Positions 50,866 to 59,488 of a DNA stretch of 64,000 nucleotides are shown here, piece by piece. This stretch comes from an uncultured Lachnospiraceae bacterium (GTDB lineage Bacteria; Bacillota; Clostridia; Lachnospirales; Lachnospiraceae): contig CAJUAA010000020.1 of the NCBI GenBank assembly GCA_910584205.1, positions 1 through 64,000 on the forward strand, written 5' to 3'. The notes below the pieces were generated by a model. The model was not told the DNA's origin, did not search any database, and worked only from the letters and a program-made list of their open reading frames with translations. Within the stretch, counting starts at the first letter, position 1, and each line of letters begins with the position of its first letter. The position numbers and the translations under genes were made by a program.

Positions 50866-51459
50866 ATGGCAATCAATCTACAAAAGGGACAGAAAGTCAG
50901 CCTGAAAAAAGGCGGTTCCGCAGGACTGGGAGAGATCCTTGTGAACCTGAACTGGAACGCAAAACCGAAGGGGTTCCTTGCAGGGCTTCTGTCCTCCGGG
51001 ATCGATCTGGATCTGGGATGTCTCTTTGAACTGAAAGACGGAAGCAAAGGCGCCGTACAGGCGCTGGGCAACGCGTTCGGCTGTCTGAACCGGCCGCCTT
51101 TCATCGCGCTGGACGGAGATGACCGGACCGGAGCGGCGGCGGCAGGAGAGAATCTGCGCATCAACGGCAATGAGATCGCGAATATTCAGAGAATCCTTGT
51201 GTATACCTTTATTTATGAAGGCGTGGCGAACTGGAAGCAGGCGGATGCAACCGTTACGCTGAAATATCCGGGTGCGGAAGATCTGATCGTAAAGATGGAT
51301 ACGTTCAATTCCTCTGACCGGATGTGCGGTCTGGCGCTGCTGGAAAACGTGAACGATGAGACCTTCAGCGTGGAGAAGATCGTGCAGTTCTATCCGGGAC
51401 ATGAAGCTCTGGACAGAGCGTTTGGATGGGGCATGCGCTGGCAGGCAGGAAGAAAATAG
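50866..51459 (+). CDS. TerD family (tellurite/stress resistance) protein
   Basis: The 197-residue product matches the TerD domain: LQKGQKVSLKK, LVNLNWN, IDLDLGCLFELKDG, LDGDDRTGA and the C-terminal FYPGHEALDRAFGWGM. TerD-like domains bind calcium through acidic residues and are found in stress and phage-resistance operons; often several paralogues occur together. Here only one is present, co-transcribed with a rhomboid protease. A terminator follows. What the pair does together is not known. Confidence 0.9.
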   Translation: MAINLQKGQKVSLKKGGSAGLGEILVNLNWNAKPKGFLAGLLSSGIDLDLGCLFELKDGSKGAVQALGNAFGCLNRPPFIALDGDDRTGAAAAGENLRINGNEIANIQRILVYTFIYEGVANWKQADATVTLKYPGAEDLIVKMDTFNSSDRMCGLALLENVNDETFSVEKIVQFYPGHEALDRAFGWGMRWQAGRK

Positions 51460-51474
51460 ATCGTGGACGGACAA

Positions 51475-51514
51475 AAGGGACCGGCGTACAGACGTACGGG
51501 TCCCTTCTCTTTTT
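51475..51514 (+). terminator. Intrinsic terminator after the TerD-like gene
   Basis: AAGGGACC (51475-51482) pairs with GGTCCCTT (51499-51506), followed by CTCTTTTT. Confidence 0.88.
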
Positions 51515-51565
51515 ACAGAGAGAACAGACGCTTTGAAGGAAAGCGGATACAGAAAGGGGTGCGGG

Positions 51566-52069
51566 ATGATGAAGGGGAGCAAAACAGAACGGATCGCAGG
51601 GCTGGGGCTTCTGACGTCGCTGGCGCTGATCGCCAGCTATATAGAATTGCTGATTCCGGTTCCCATCGGGATTCCGGGGGTCAAGCTGGGGCTCGCCAAT
51701 ATGGTGACAGTGTGGGTGCTGTATGCTCTGGGGCCTGTGGAAGCGCTGGCGGTCAACGGCATGCGGATTCTGCTGGCAGGCTTTCTGTTCGGCAGCCTGT
51801 CCATGATTTTATACAGCCTGGCGGGAGCCGCGCTCAGCTTTCTCTGTATGTATCTGGCAAAGAAAAGCGGCATGTTCAGCGTAACCGGCGTCAGCATCAT
51901 TGGCGGCGTGATGCACAATGTGGGGCAGCTTCTGGTGGCCGTATGCGTTCTTGAGACAGTGAGCCTTCTGTATTACGGTCCCGTGCTTCTGGCGGCAGGA
52001 CTCATTACGGGTCTGCTGATCGGGATCATTGCCCGGGAAGCGGGACGGCGTATTCCCGGGAAAATGTAA
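51566..52069 (+). CDS. Gx transporter / HepT-like membrane protein
   Basis: The 167-residue membrane protein has about five helices with the family block ELLIPVPIGIPGVKLGLANMVTV (read through PGVKLGLAN), NGMRILLAGFLFGS and GGVMHNVGQLLVA. Annotated as heptaprenyl diphosphate synthase component I or Gx transporter, the family is often found with FMN-transferase and electron-transport genes, but not here. Start ATG 51566 has only a GGGG site, and a second ATG follows at once. Confidence 0.88.
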   Translation: MMKGSKTERIAGLGLLTSLALIASYIELLIPVPIGIPGVKLGLANMVTVWVLYALGPVEALAVNGMRILLAGFLFGSLSMILYSLAGAALSFLCMYLAKKSGMFSVTGVSIIGGVMHNVGQLLVAVCVLETVSLLYYGPVLLAAGLITGLLIGIIAREAGRRIPGKM

Positions 52070-52139
52070 AACAGGCTGGGCAGAATTATGTTTCCTGATA
52101 AACAGGCAGTTTGTGTATGGGAGACTGTGTTGTTTTAGA

Positions 52140-52169
52140 TTGAAACTGGATAACAGATTATGATATACT
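52140..52169 (+). promoter_or_regulatory. Promoter of the AAA-ATPase/nuclease gene
   Basis: TTGAAA (52140-52145), 18-base spacer and TATACT (52164-52169) with TGA before the -10 as an extended element. Confidence 0.7.
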
Positions 52170-52228
52170 GGATGCATTGCAGGTGAGTTGTATCTGTTTT
52201 TGTGAGGCAGGAAAGGAAGGAGCATCCT

Positions 52229-53935
52229 ATGGATGGAAGAAAAAAGGCACTTCCGGTCGGGATTGAATTTTTCCGGGACTTTAAATGGAAAGATTATTAC
52301 TATGTGGATAAAACTGCGTTGATCGCTGAGTTCCTGAGGACGAAGGGGGCTGTGAATCTTTTCACAAGACCCCGGCGTTTTGGAAAAAGCCTGAATATGG
52401 ATATGTTCCAGTCTTTTTTTGAGGTCGGGGCCGATGCGTCTTTGTTTGACGGGCTGGATATTTGCAGGGAGACAGAGCTGTGTGAGCGGCATATGGGAAA
52501 ATACCCGGTTATCTCTCTCAGTCTGAAGGATGTGGAGGGCGGAGACTTTGAAACGGCGTATGACAGTTTGGGTATGCTGATCAGTGAAGAAGCGACCCGC
52601 TTTGCGTTCCTGAGAGAAAGCGATAAACTGCAGGAAGAAGATAAGAGGAAGCTGAGCCGGCTGATTGCCGGTGATTTTGAGAAACCGGCTTTTCTGTATG
52701 GAAGTCTGAGGCTGTTAAGCAGACTGCTCTGTGATCATTATGGCAGCCGGGCTGTAATTCTGATTGATGAATATGACGTGCCGATGGATAAGGCTTACAG
52801 GGACGGGTATTATACGGAGATGGTCAAATTGATGCGCTCGTTTCTCAGCCAGGCACTTAAAACGAATAAGAGCCTGGATTTTGCGGTGCTTACAGGCTGC
52901 CTGCGGATTGCGAGAGAGAGCATTTTTACAGGCTTGAACAATTTTAATGTGTTTTCAGTTTCTGATTCGGACTGCGCGGCATATTTTGGGTTTACGGATG
53001 GCGAAGTGAGGGAGATGCTTCGGTATTATGGCGTGGAGGAGCGTTTTCCGGACATGAAAGAATGGTATGACGGTTATCATTTCGGGGATGTGGATGTCTA
53101 TTGTCCGTGGGACGTGATTGTTCAGTGCAGAAAGCTCAGAAGCTCAAAGGATGCCCCGATGGAATCCCACTGGGAGAACAGCAGCAGCAACTCCATTGTC
53201 AGGGATATCCTGAACGATGCCACGGAGGTTACGAAAGGGGAAATCGAGGCGCTGATTTCCGGCGAGGCAGTGGAGAAGGAGATTATCCCGGAGCTGACCT
53301 ATACGGATCTTGACAGTGAGGATGCAGGTGTTCGTCAGACCTATCTGTGGAGCGTCCTTTATGCCACAGGGTATCTGACCGATACGAAGAAACCGGAGGG
53401 GTGGCTTCACAGGCTGGTGATTCCCAACAGGGAAGTCCGAAAAATCTATGAGGACAGGATTCGCTCATGGTTCCGTATGAAAGTAACAGGCGACACAAAA
53501 CGGTGGGAATGTTTTTGCAGGGCGGTCAAAACCGGTGACGTGCAAACCGTACAGGAGCTGTTTGGTGCGTTCCTGTCAGAGTCCATCAGTATCCGGGACA
53601 CGGCGGTGAAAAAAGAAAAAAAGGAAAACTTTTATCATGGCATGTTTCTGGGTCTTTTGCGGGCGGAGGGAAGCTGGATCGTAAAATCGAACGCGGAGAC
53701 CGGTATGGGTTACTCCGATATCCTGCTCATGGTACCGCAGGAGAGAATCGGTTGTATTATTGAGGTGAAATATGCGGAGAACGGTGCTTTTGACTCAGCG
53801 CTTCGAGAGGCGATGGAGCAGATCGAAACCCATGAGTATACCGAGCTGTTAAGAAGGGAAGGTATGGAGACCATTCATAAATATGGTTTGGCGTGCTGCC
53901 GGAAAACCTGTCGCCTGGCGTATGAAAAAGAATAA
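52229..53935 (+). CDS. AAA-ATPase-like protein with C-terminal PD-(D/E)XK nuclease domain
   Basis: The 568-residue protein has the typical order of the AAA-ATPase_like/PDDEXK_9 family. N-terminus LPVGIEFFRDF.KDYYYVDKT is followed by a P-loop-like RPRRFGKSLNMDM (Lys53), Walker B VILIDEYDVP and the nuclease motif near residue 500: GYSDILL with Asp, then IEVKY (Glu-x-Lys). This family is much expanded in gut Firmicutes and Bacteroidetes; its function is not settled, with defence or mobile-element roles proposed. ATG 52229 with GGAAGGAG upstream is chosen. It has its own promoter; no partner gene adjoins. Confidence 0.9.
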   Translation: MDGRKKALPVGIEFFRDFKWKDYYYVDKTALIAEFLRTKGAVNLFTRPRRFGKSLNMDMFQSFFEVGADASLFDGLDICRETELCERHMGKYPVISLSLKDVEGGDFETAYDSLGMLISEEATRFAFLRESDKLQEEDKRKLSRLIAGDFEKPAFLYGSLRLLSRLLCDHYGSRAVILIDEYDVPMDKAYRDGYYTEMVKLMRSFLSQALKTNKSLDFAVLTGCLRIARESIFTGLNNFNVFSVSDSDCAAYFGFTDGEVREMLRYYGVEERFPDMKEWYDGYHFGDVDVYCPWDVIVQCRKLRSSKDAPMESHWENSSSNSIVRDILNDATEVTKGEIEALISGEAVEKEIIPELTYTDLDSEDAGVRQTYLWSVLYATGYLTDTKKPEGWLHRLVIPNREVRKIYEDRIRSWFRMKVTGDTKRWECFCRAVKTGDVQTVQELFGAFLSESISIRDTAVKKEKKENFYHGMFLGLLRAEGSWIVKSNAETGMGYSDILLMVPQERIGCIIEVKYAENGAFDSALREAMEQIETHEYTELLRREGMETIHKYGLACCRKTCRLAYEKE

Positions 53936-54031
53936 ACTGACCAAAATTCATTTTTTACCCCTGAGGTATTGCGCAATCGGCCTGTTTCCTATAAAATAGA
54001 AGAAAACATTTGATGAACAGGGGGGATTCCT

Positions 54032-55876
54032 ATGGATTTTCAGAAATTTCTGTCGGGCGGCATATTTGACGCATACGAGTATTTTGGAGCGCATATGGGG
54101 AAGGACGGCGTGACCTTCCGGATTTATGCCCCGAATGCAGGGAAGGTGGAACTTCAGGGTGATTTCAACGGCTGGGTGCTGGAAGAGCTGAAGCCCGGAA
54201 AGGAGTCCGGCGTCTTTGAGTGCGTGATGCGGGGAGCGGAAGCGGGGATGTATTATAAATACTGCATTACAGACAGACAGGGGCGGAGCGTCATGCACTG
54301 CGACCCGTACGGGATGCTGATGGAGCTTCGGCCGGGCTTTGCGTCCCGAATCGTGGACCGGACCTACCGATTTCAGGACCAGGCGTGGATGAAGCAGAGG
54401 GACAAGAACTACAACCGGCCCATGAACATCTATGAGCTGCATGCGGGTTCCTGGAGAAAAAAAGAAGACAATACCTGGTATAATTACGAGGAGCTGGCAG
54501 AGTCTCTGATTCCTTATCTGAAACGGATGGGCTTTAACTACATTGAGTTTCTGCCCCTTTCGGAGCATCCTGCGGACTGCTCCTGGGGGTATCAGAATAC
54601 AGGCTTTTTTGCGCCGACCTCCCGCTATGGAAGCCCCCGGCAGCTGAAGAAGCTGATAGACACCTGCCACCAGAACGGGATCGGCGTCATCACAGATTTT
54701 GTGCCGGTGCATTTCGCTACGGATGACTACGGACTTTTGAACTTTGACGGGACGCCGCTCTATGAATTTCCGCATCCGGATACGGCGTACAGCGAGTGGG
54801 GAACCATGAACTTCATGCACAGCCGGGGAGAGGTCCGGAGCTTCCTGCAGTCGGCGGCGGATTACTGGCTGACGGAATTCCATTTTGACGGGATCCGTAT
54901 GGACGCCATCAGCCGCGCCATCTACTGGAACGGCGATCCGGCCAGAGGAGTCAATGAAAAAGCGGTGGAATTTCTAAGAAACATGAATGCCGGGCTTCAC
55001 AAAAGGCATCCGTCGGTCATGCTGATCGCGGAGGATTCCACGGATTTCCCGAAGGTGACCGCGCCGACGGAATATGACGGGCTGGGATTTGATTACAAGT
55101 GGGATATGGGTTTCATGAATGATACACTGCGCTTCTTCCAGACGGCTCCGGTGTACAGGCCCTATGATTACCACAATCTGAGCTTTTCCATGATGTATTT
55201 TTACAGCGATCTGTTTCTGCTGCCGTTTTCCCACGACGAGGTGGTTCACGGAAAGGCGACGATCATCCAGAAAATGTGGGGGGATTACGAATTCAAATTC
55301 CCGCAGGTGAAGGTATTTTACGCCTATCTCTATACCCATCCGGGCAAGAAGCTGAATTTTATGGGAAATGAATTCGGACAGTTCCGGGAATGGGATGAGA
55401 ACCGCCAGCAGGACTGGGAGCTGCTGTCCTATCCGCTGCACGACGCATTCCATCATTTCTATGAAAATCTGTCCAACCTGTATCTGTCGGAGCCTGCGCT
55501 GCACGACGGGGAATACAATTCCGAGTGCTTCGAATGGCTGGAGGTGGATGCGGCGGATTTTGTGACTTACGCTTATGAAAGACGGGCTTCCGGCGAGACG
55601 ATCCTGATGGTGATGAACCTGTCCGATCAGTTCTGGAAGGATTTTAAAGTGGGAATCCCCTTCCTCTATGAGCTGGAGGAACTGCTTCATACGGACTGGG
55701 AGAGATACGGAGGAAATACGAAACCGGAGGATGAAAACTGGCGGGTGGAGGACGAGCCCCACAAGGAAAGGCCGCATACCCTGTATGTGGATCTGCCGCC
55801 CTTCTGTGCGAGAATCTTTAAAGTGAAGAGTGTGAAAAAAGCTAAGAAGAAGACGAAAGCGGAAGCAGAACTTTAA
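54032..55876 (+). CDS. glgB: 1,4-alpha-glucan branching enzyme GlgB
   Basis: Introduces alpha-1,6 branches in glycogen. The 614-residue enzyme has the N-terminal CBM48 (VTFRIYAPNAGKVELQGDFNGW), the GH13 barrel with VITDFVPVHF, GIRMDAISRAIY (nucleophile Asp291), MLIAEDS (acid Glu334) and FSHDEV (Asp403), and the C-terminal amylase domain. NEFGQFREWDENRQ is typical of branching enzymes. A basic Lys-rich tail ends it. AGGGGGGA precedes ATG 54032. The glgA start lies at 63631; the genes between are unrelated, so the glycogen set is split. Its last 35 bases overlap the convergent histidine kinase gene. Confidence 0.96.
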   Translation: MDFQKFLSGGIFDAYEYFGAHMGKDGVTFRIYAPNAGKVELQGDFNGWVLEELKPGKESGVFECVMRGAEAGMYYKYCITDRQGRSVMHCDPYGMLMELRPGFASRIVDRTYRFQDQAWMKQRDKNYNRPMNIYELHAGSWRKKEDNTWYNYEELAESLIPYLKRMGFNYIEFLPLSEHPADCSWGYQNTGFFAPTSRYGSPRQLKKLIDTCHQNGIGVITDFVPVHFATDDYGLLNFDGTPLYEFPHPDTAYSEWGTMNFMHSRGEVRSFLQSAADYWLTEFHFDGIRMDAISRAIYWNGDPARGVNEKAVEFLRNMNAGLHKRHPSVMLIAEDSTDFPKVTAPTEYDGLGFDYKWDMGFMNDTLRFFQTAPVYRPYDYHNLSFSMMYFYSDLFLLPFSHDEVVHGKATIIQKMWGDYEFKFPQVKVFYAYLYTHPGKKLNFMGNEFGQFREWDENRQQDWELLSYPLHDAFHHFYENLSNLYLSEPALHDGEYNSECFEWLEVDAADFVTYAYERRASGETILMVMNLSDQFWKDFKVGIPFLYELEELLHTDWERYGGNTKPEDENWRVEDEPHKERPHTLYVDLPPFCARIFKVKSVKKAKKKTKAEAEL

Positions 55877-56897
55877 AAGTACTGCCCAGATCCGGGACGC
55901 TTTCTACCTGGATGGAACCGCCGTAAAGGGTAACGATTTTGTGGACCAGAGCAAGTCCCAGGCCGTTGCCCTTGTTTTTGTGCGAAGTATCGCCCTGATA
56001 GAATTTATCAAAAATGTGCTGCTGGATCTCCGGGGTCATGCCGGGGCCGGAGTCGCGGAATACGATGACAAACCAGGGATCTTCCGTATAGGCCGTGATG
56101 TGGATTTCGCCGCCGCAGGGAGTGAATTTGACCGCGTTGTCCAGCAGATTATTCCAGATATGGGCGGTCAGCTCCATATTTCCGTTCCAGGTGATCCGCT
56201 CCAGCTCCGGAAAGATGCTGATGTTTTTGGCCGCCCACAGAGGTTCCATACGAAGGATGCACTGCCGGATCTGCTCGTCTGCCCGGAAGGATTCCTTTTC
56301 GCTGATAATCGCCTGATTTTCCAGACGGGACAGACTCAGGATATTGCCGGTCATCCGGGTGAGCGCCTTGGTGCTCTGGATGATGATGTTGATGTATTCA
56401 TTCCGCTCCTCGTCGCTCAGCATGTCGTCCTGCAAAAGCGTCGCATAGCCGCTGATGGCAGCCAGCGGCGTCTTGAACTCATGGGAGACGTTGGAGATGA
56501 AATCGGAATGCAGCGTCTGGGTGCTGTTCAGCTCCTGGACCATCTGGTTGAAGCTGCTCCACAGATCGTACATTTCGCTTTTCGGGCCGTGGGGGGGAGG
56601 GTTCAGTTTTACCGTGTAATCTCCTTTGGCGACTTTGTGCATGGCTTTGGACAGCTCCGTGATGGGATTGAGCACATGGTGCAGGGCAAACATGCTGATC
56701 AGCGAGCCGAACACCAGACTGATCAGAGCCAGAAGACTGACGATGTGCAGGCTGGTCATGGGCATGGACAGCAGTCTCCATACATTAAAGCGGTTCAGCA
56801 GATGGATCATAAAGCCGATGGATGCCATGGTAATGACCATGGTCCAGAAATAGGCGGTGACGATCCGGAACCAGATGGAATAAAAATGGCCCTTCAT
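55842..56897 (-). CDS. Sensor histidine kinase
   Basis: The 351-residue kinase has two membrane helices (about 12-32 and 52-72) with a short loop, a HAMP-like linker, the phospho-acceptor helix ISNVSHEFKTPL (His139), N-box NNLLDNAVKF, G1 DSGPGM, F-box FDKFYQG and G2 GNGLGLAL. The short outer loop (about 20 residues) suggests envelope or intramembrane sensing. It overlaps the response regulator gene by four bases and glgB by 35. It probably controls the divergent efflux genes. Confidence 0.95.
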   Translation of the reverse strand: MKGHFYSIWFRIVTAYFWTMVITMASIGFMIHLLNRFNVWRLLSMPMTSLHIVSLLALISLVFGSLISMFALHHVLNPITELSKAMHKVAKGDYTVKLNPPPHGPKSEMYDLWSSFNQMVQELNSTQTLHSDFISNVSHEFKTPLAAISGYATLLQDDMLSDEERNEYINIIIQSTKALTRMTGNILSLSRLENQAIISEKESFRADEQIRQCILRMEPLWAAKNISIFPELERITWNGNMELTAHIWNNLLDNAVKFTPCGGEIHITAYTEDPWFVIVFRDSGPGMTPEIQQHIFDKFYQGDTSHKNKGNGLGLALVHKIVTLYGGSIQVESVPDLGSTFKVLLPLSSSS

Positions 56898-57568
56898 CGT
56901 TCGATCATTCCTTTATAGCCAAGCCCGCGGACGGTCTGAATCTGAAAATACGGAATCTCCCGGAACCGGTCCCGGAGCCGGTTGATATGGACGTCCACGG
57001 TACGTATATCCGTCTCCGAATCATAACCCCACAGTTCGTCCATGATCTGCTGGCGGGTAAAGGTGTGATTGGGAAAGGACAACAGCTTGTACAGAAGCTG
57101 GAACTCTTTCTGGGGGAGCACCTGGGAGCTGCCGTCGATGGTTACTGCCAGATTGATGTAGTCGAGACAGACATGGTCGAATTCCAGTTTTTTTTCAAAG
57201 ATGATCCTGGAGCGGCGGAGAAGGGCTTCCACACGGAGCAGAAGCTCGTTGACGTCGATGGGTTTTACCATGTAGTCGTCGATGCCCAGCTTAAAGCCCT
57301 TCAGCTTGTCCGGAAAGGTGTCCTTTGCAGTGACCACCAGGATCGGAAGCTGGTAGCCGTTTTCCCGAAGCTCCCTGGTCAGATCGTAGCCGTCCATGCG
57401 CGGCATCATAATATCCGTGATGATCAGGTCGATATAAGTATTGTCCAATATGGCAAGGGCCTCTTCTCCGTCAAATGCGGCTGCTGTCTCATAGCCGTTC
57501 TTCGCCAGTACCCTGCAGATCAGTTTATTCAGCGCCTGGTCGTCCTCTACTACTAAAATATGAAACAT
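56894..57568 (-). CDS. OmpR-family response regulator
   Basis: The 224-residue regulator has a receiver domain with acidic pair VVEDD (residues 8-10), phospho-acceptor Asp52 in TDIMMPRMDG and Lys near residue 101 (YMVKPID), then a winged-helix domain (LPQKEFQLLYKLLS, WGYDSETDIRTVDVHINRLRDRF, VRGLGYKG). ATG 57568 is preceded by GAGGT. OmpR-type regulators bind tandem direct repeats; such repeats (ATTGTGAA, spaced 11 and 44 bases) lie in the divergent gap. The kinase gene overlaps it downstream. Confidence 0.95.
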   Translation of the reverse strand: MFHILVVEDDQALNKLICRVLAKNGYETAAAFDGEEALAILDNTYIDLIITDIMMPRMDGYDLTRELRENGYQLPILVVTAKDTFPDKLKGFKLGIDDYMVKPIDVNELLLRVEALLRRSRIIFEKKLEFDHVCLDYINLAVTIDGSSQVLPQKEFQLLYKLLSFPNHTFTRQQIMDELWGYDSETDIRTVDVHINRLRDRFREIPYFQIQTVRGLGYKGMIER

Positions 57569-57581
57569 ATCATGTACCTCG

Positions 57582-57644
57582 ATTGTGAATTTTGATTTAT
57601 TTTCTGTCTGCTATCATATAGAATGATTGTGAACGGATTGTGAA
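57582..57644 (+). promoter_or_regulatory. Phased ATTGTGAA repeats, candidate response-regulator site
   Basis: ATTGTGAA occurs at 57582-57589, 57626-57633 and 57637-57644. The last two are 11 bases apart, the first 44 bases (four turns) from the second, so all face the same side of the helix. The gap 57569-57840 contains this and a candidate promoter (TTTACA 57764-57769, N18, CATAAT 57788-57793) for the efflux genes. Confidence 0.5.
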
Positions 57645-57840
57645 GTCATGCGTCGAAAATGAAATTTTTGCGTGAGAAAGAGTATAGGGAAAATGTCATT
57701 ATGGAAGGCGGGATATTTTTTACGAAATTTTAACAGAGAATTCAGGAAAAATATGACGGGAAATTTACATTCTGTTTAAATTTATCGCATAATCTGAACA
57801 GGATTGAAATGAAAATGAGAATGAGGAGGAAGAACGAAGT

Positions 57841-59487
57841 ATGAACAGTAAAAAAGTTACAGCTCTGGGTCTTGCCCTGGTGCTCGGCATGTCTGCGGCG
57901 GCATGCGGAAGCACAAAAGAAGAGGCGGAAGAGCCGGAAAGCGTAGCTGTTGAAGTACAGACACCAAGGGTCGGAAGCCTTACTCTGGACAGCGCATATA
58001 TTGGGACCGTCATGCCTCAGGAACAGGTCTATGTGATCCCGAAGACATCGGGAACCGTGACGGAGACGTTTTTTGAAGTGGGCGATCAGGTGCAGGCAGG
58101 AGACGTCCTGTTCAAGATAGATGATGAGGCAGCGCAGCTTCAGATGGCAAATGCCAGAGCTGCCTATGAGACGGCTCAGGCGGGCGTCACGGCTCAGAAC
58201 GGAGGCGCCAGAGACCTGCAGAATTATCAGACCGAAGAACAGATCCGTCAGCTCAGAGAGAGCCTGTATGATACGGACGACCAGATTGATGAGATGCAGG
58301 ACAGTTTGGGCGACATGAGGGACGATGGTGGGAAGGCATCGGAAGATGTACGAATTGCACAGGAAAAGGTTACAAATCTGACGAAACAGATAGGGGCGTT
58401 AGAAGAAGAAATAAAACAGATCACGGATCCTGCGGAACAGAAACGACTTGGAGAAACAATATATAGTAAAAATTTAGAGTTGGCAATAGCTCAAGGTGAA
58501 CTCAGTATGGCTCAAGCTACACTTAATTCCATCGAAGCGGGGAAAACTCAACTCAAATCTGGAATTGATCAAATTGAAAACAGCCAGGATACCATCCGTG
58601 ACAACCTCGCCATGGCAGAGCAGGCGTATGCGATTACGCAGGGTGAGATTTATCCCCAGTCGGATGCGGTCAGCGCGGCTCAGCTGCAGCAGGCGGCGGT
58701 GGGGATTGACTCGGCGCAGATGCAGCTGGATTTCTGTACGGTGACGGCGCCCATCAGCGGGATCGTGGAGTCGGTCAGCGTGGAGAAGAACGGGATGGCG
58801 GCAGCGGGCAATCCGGCGTACATAATTTCCAATAAAGAATCCATGACCGTTACCTTTTTTGTGGCGGAAAAAGCGAAAAACGTGTTGAACGTGGGAGACC
58901 AGATTACGGTGGAACGCAATGAGTCGGTGTATGAAGGAACGATCACGGAGATCGGAACCATGGCCAATGCGCAGACGAAGCTTTTCCAGGTAAAGGCTTC
59001 CATTGCCGGAGCCGGGGTTGGAGAGCAGGCACTTCCCAACGGAGTGTCGGTCAAGGTGTACGCGACAACGCAGAAGGAAGACAGTAAGCTGATTATCCCT
59101 TACGATTCGGTTTATTTTTCCGCGGGTGATGCCTATGTCTACTGTGTGGAAAACGGGCAGGTTATAAGAAAAGAAGTGACAACAGGCCTTATGAGCGATA
59201 CGGAGGTGGTCATTGAGGAAGGACTTACGGAGGACAGCCAGGTTGTGAGCAACTGGTCTTCCAAACTGCGGAACGGTATCGACGCGGAAGTGGTGTCCGT
59301 CAATGGAGAAGCGGTTGTGACTTCCGTGCCGGAAGATACAGAGACAGAAGACGGCGGAGTACCGGAAGGCCAGGATGCGGCAGCCGGTGAAGAAGCAGCA
59401 GCCGATGAAGAAACAACGGATACTGAAGAAGCGGCAGCCGATGAAGAAGAAGCGGACAGCAAAGACGTGACGGAGGAGGAACAGTAA
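57841..59487 (+). CDS. RND efflux periplasmic-adaptor (MFP) lipoprotein
   Basis: The 548-residue adaptor has a lipobox AAACGS (Cys22), a barrel-sandwich domain (YIGTVMPQEQVYVIPKTSGTV), a long coiled-coil hairpin (about 95-275), the return lipoyl half (FCTVTAPISGIVESV), beta-barrel and membrane-proximal domains, and a long acidic Glu/Ala/Asp tail (about 495-548) that is unlike ordinary family ends. It links the RND pump to the outer face of the membrane. A stretch at about 58360-58600, within the coiled coil, is more AT-rich than the rest of the gene. The pump gene starts two bases after its stop. Confidence 0.92.
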   Translation: MNSKKVTALGLALVLGMSAAACGSTKEEAEEPESVAVEVQTPRVGSLTLDSAYIGTVMPQEQVYVIPKTSGTVTETFFEVGDQVQAGDVLFKIDDEAAQLQMANARAAYETAQAGVTAQNGGARDLQNYQTEEQIRQLRESLYDTDDQIDEMQDSLGDMRDDGGKASEDVRIAQEKVTNLTKQIGALEEEIKQITDPAEQKRLGETIYSKNLELAIAQGELSMAQATLNSIEAGKTQLKSGIDQIENSQDTIRDNLAMAEQAYAITQGEIYPQSDAVSAAQLQQAAVGIDSAQMQLDFCTVTAPISGIVESVSVEKNGMAAAGNPAYIISNKESMTVTFFVAEKAKNVLNVGDQITVERNESVYEGTITEIGTMANAQTKLFQVKASIAGAGVGEQALPNGVSVKVYATTQKEDSKLIIPYDSVYFSAGDAYVYCVENGQVIRKEVTTGLMSDTEVVIEEGLTEDSQVVSNWSSKLRNGIDAEVVSVNGEAVVTSVPEDTETEDGGVPEGQDAAAGEEAAADEETTDTEEAAADEEEADSKDVTEEEQ

Positions 59488-59488
59488 T

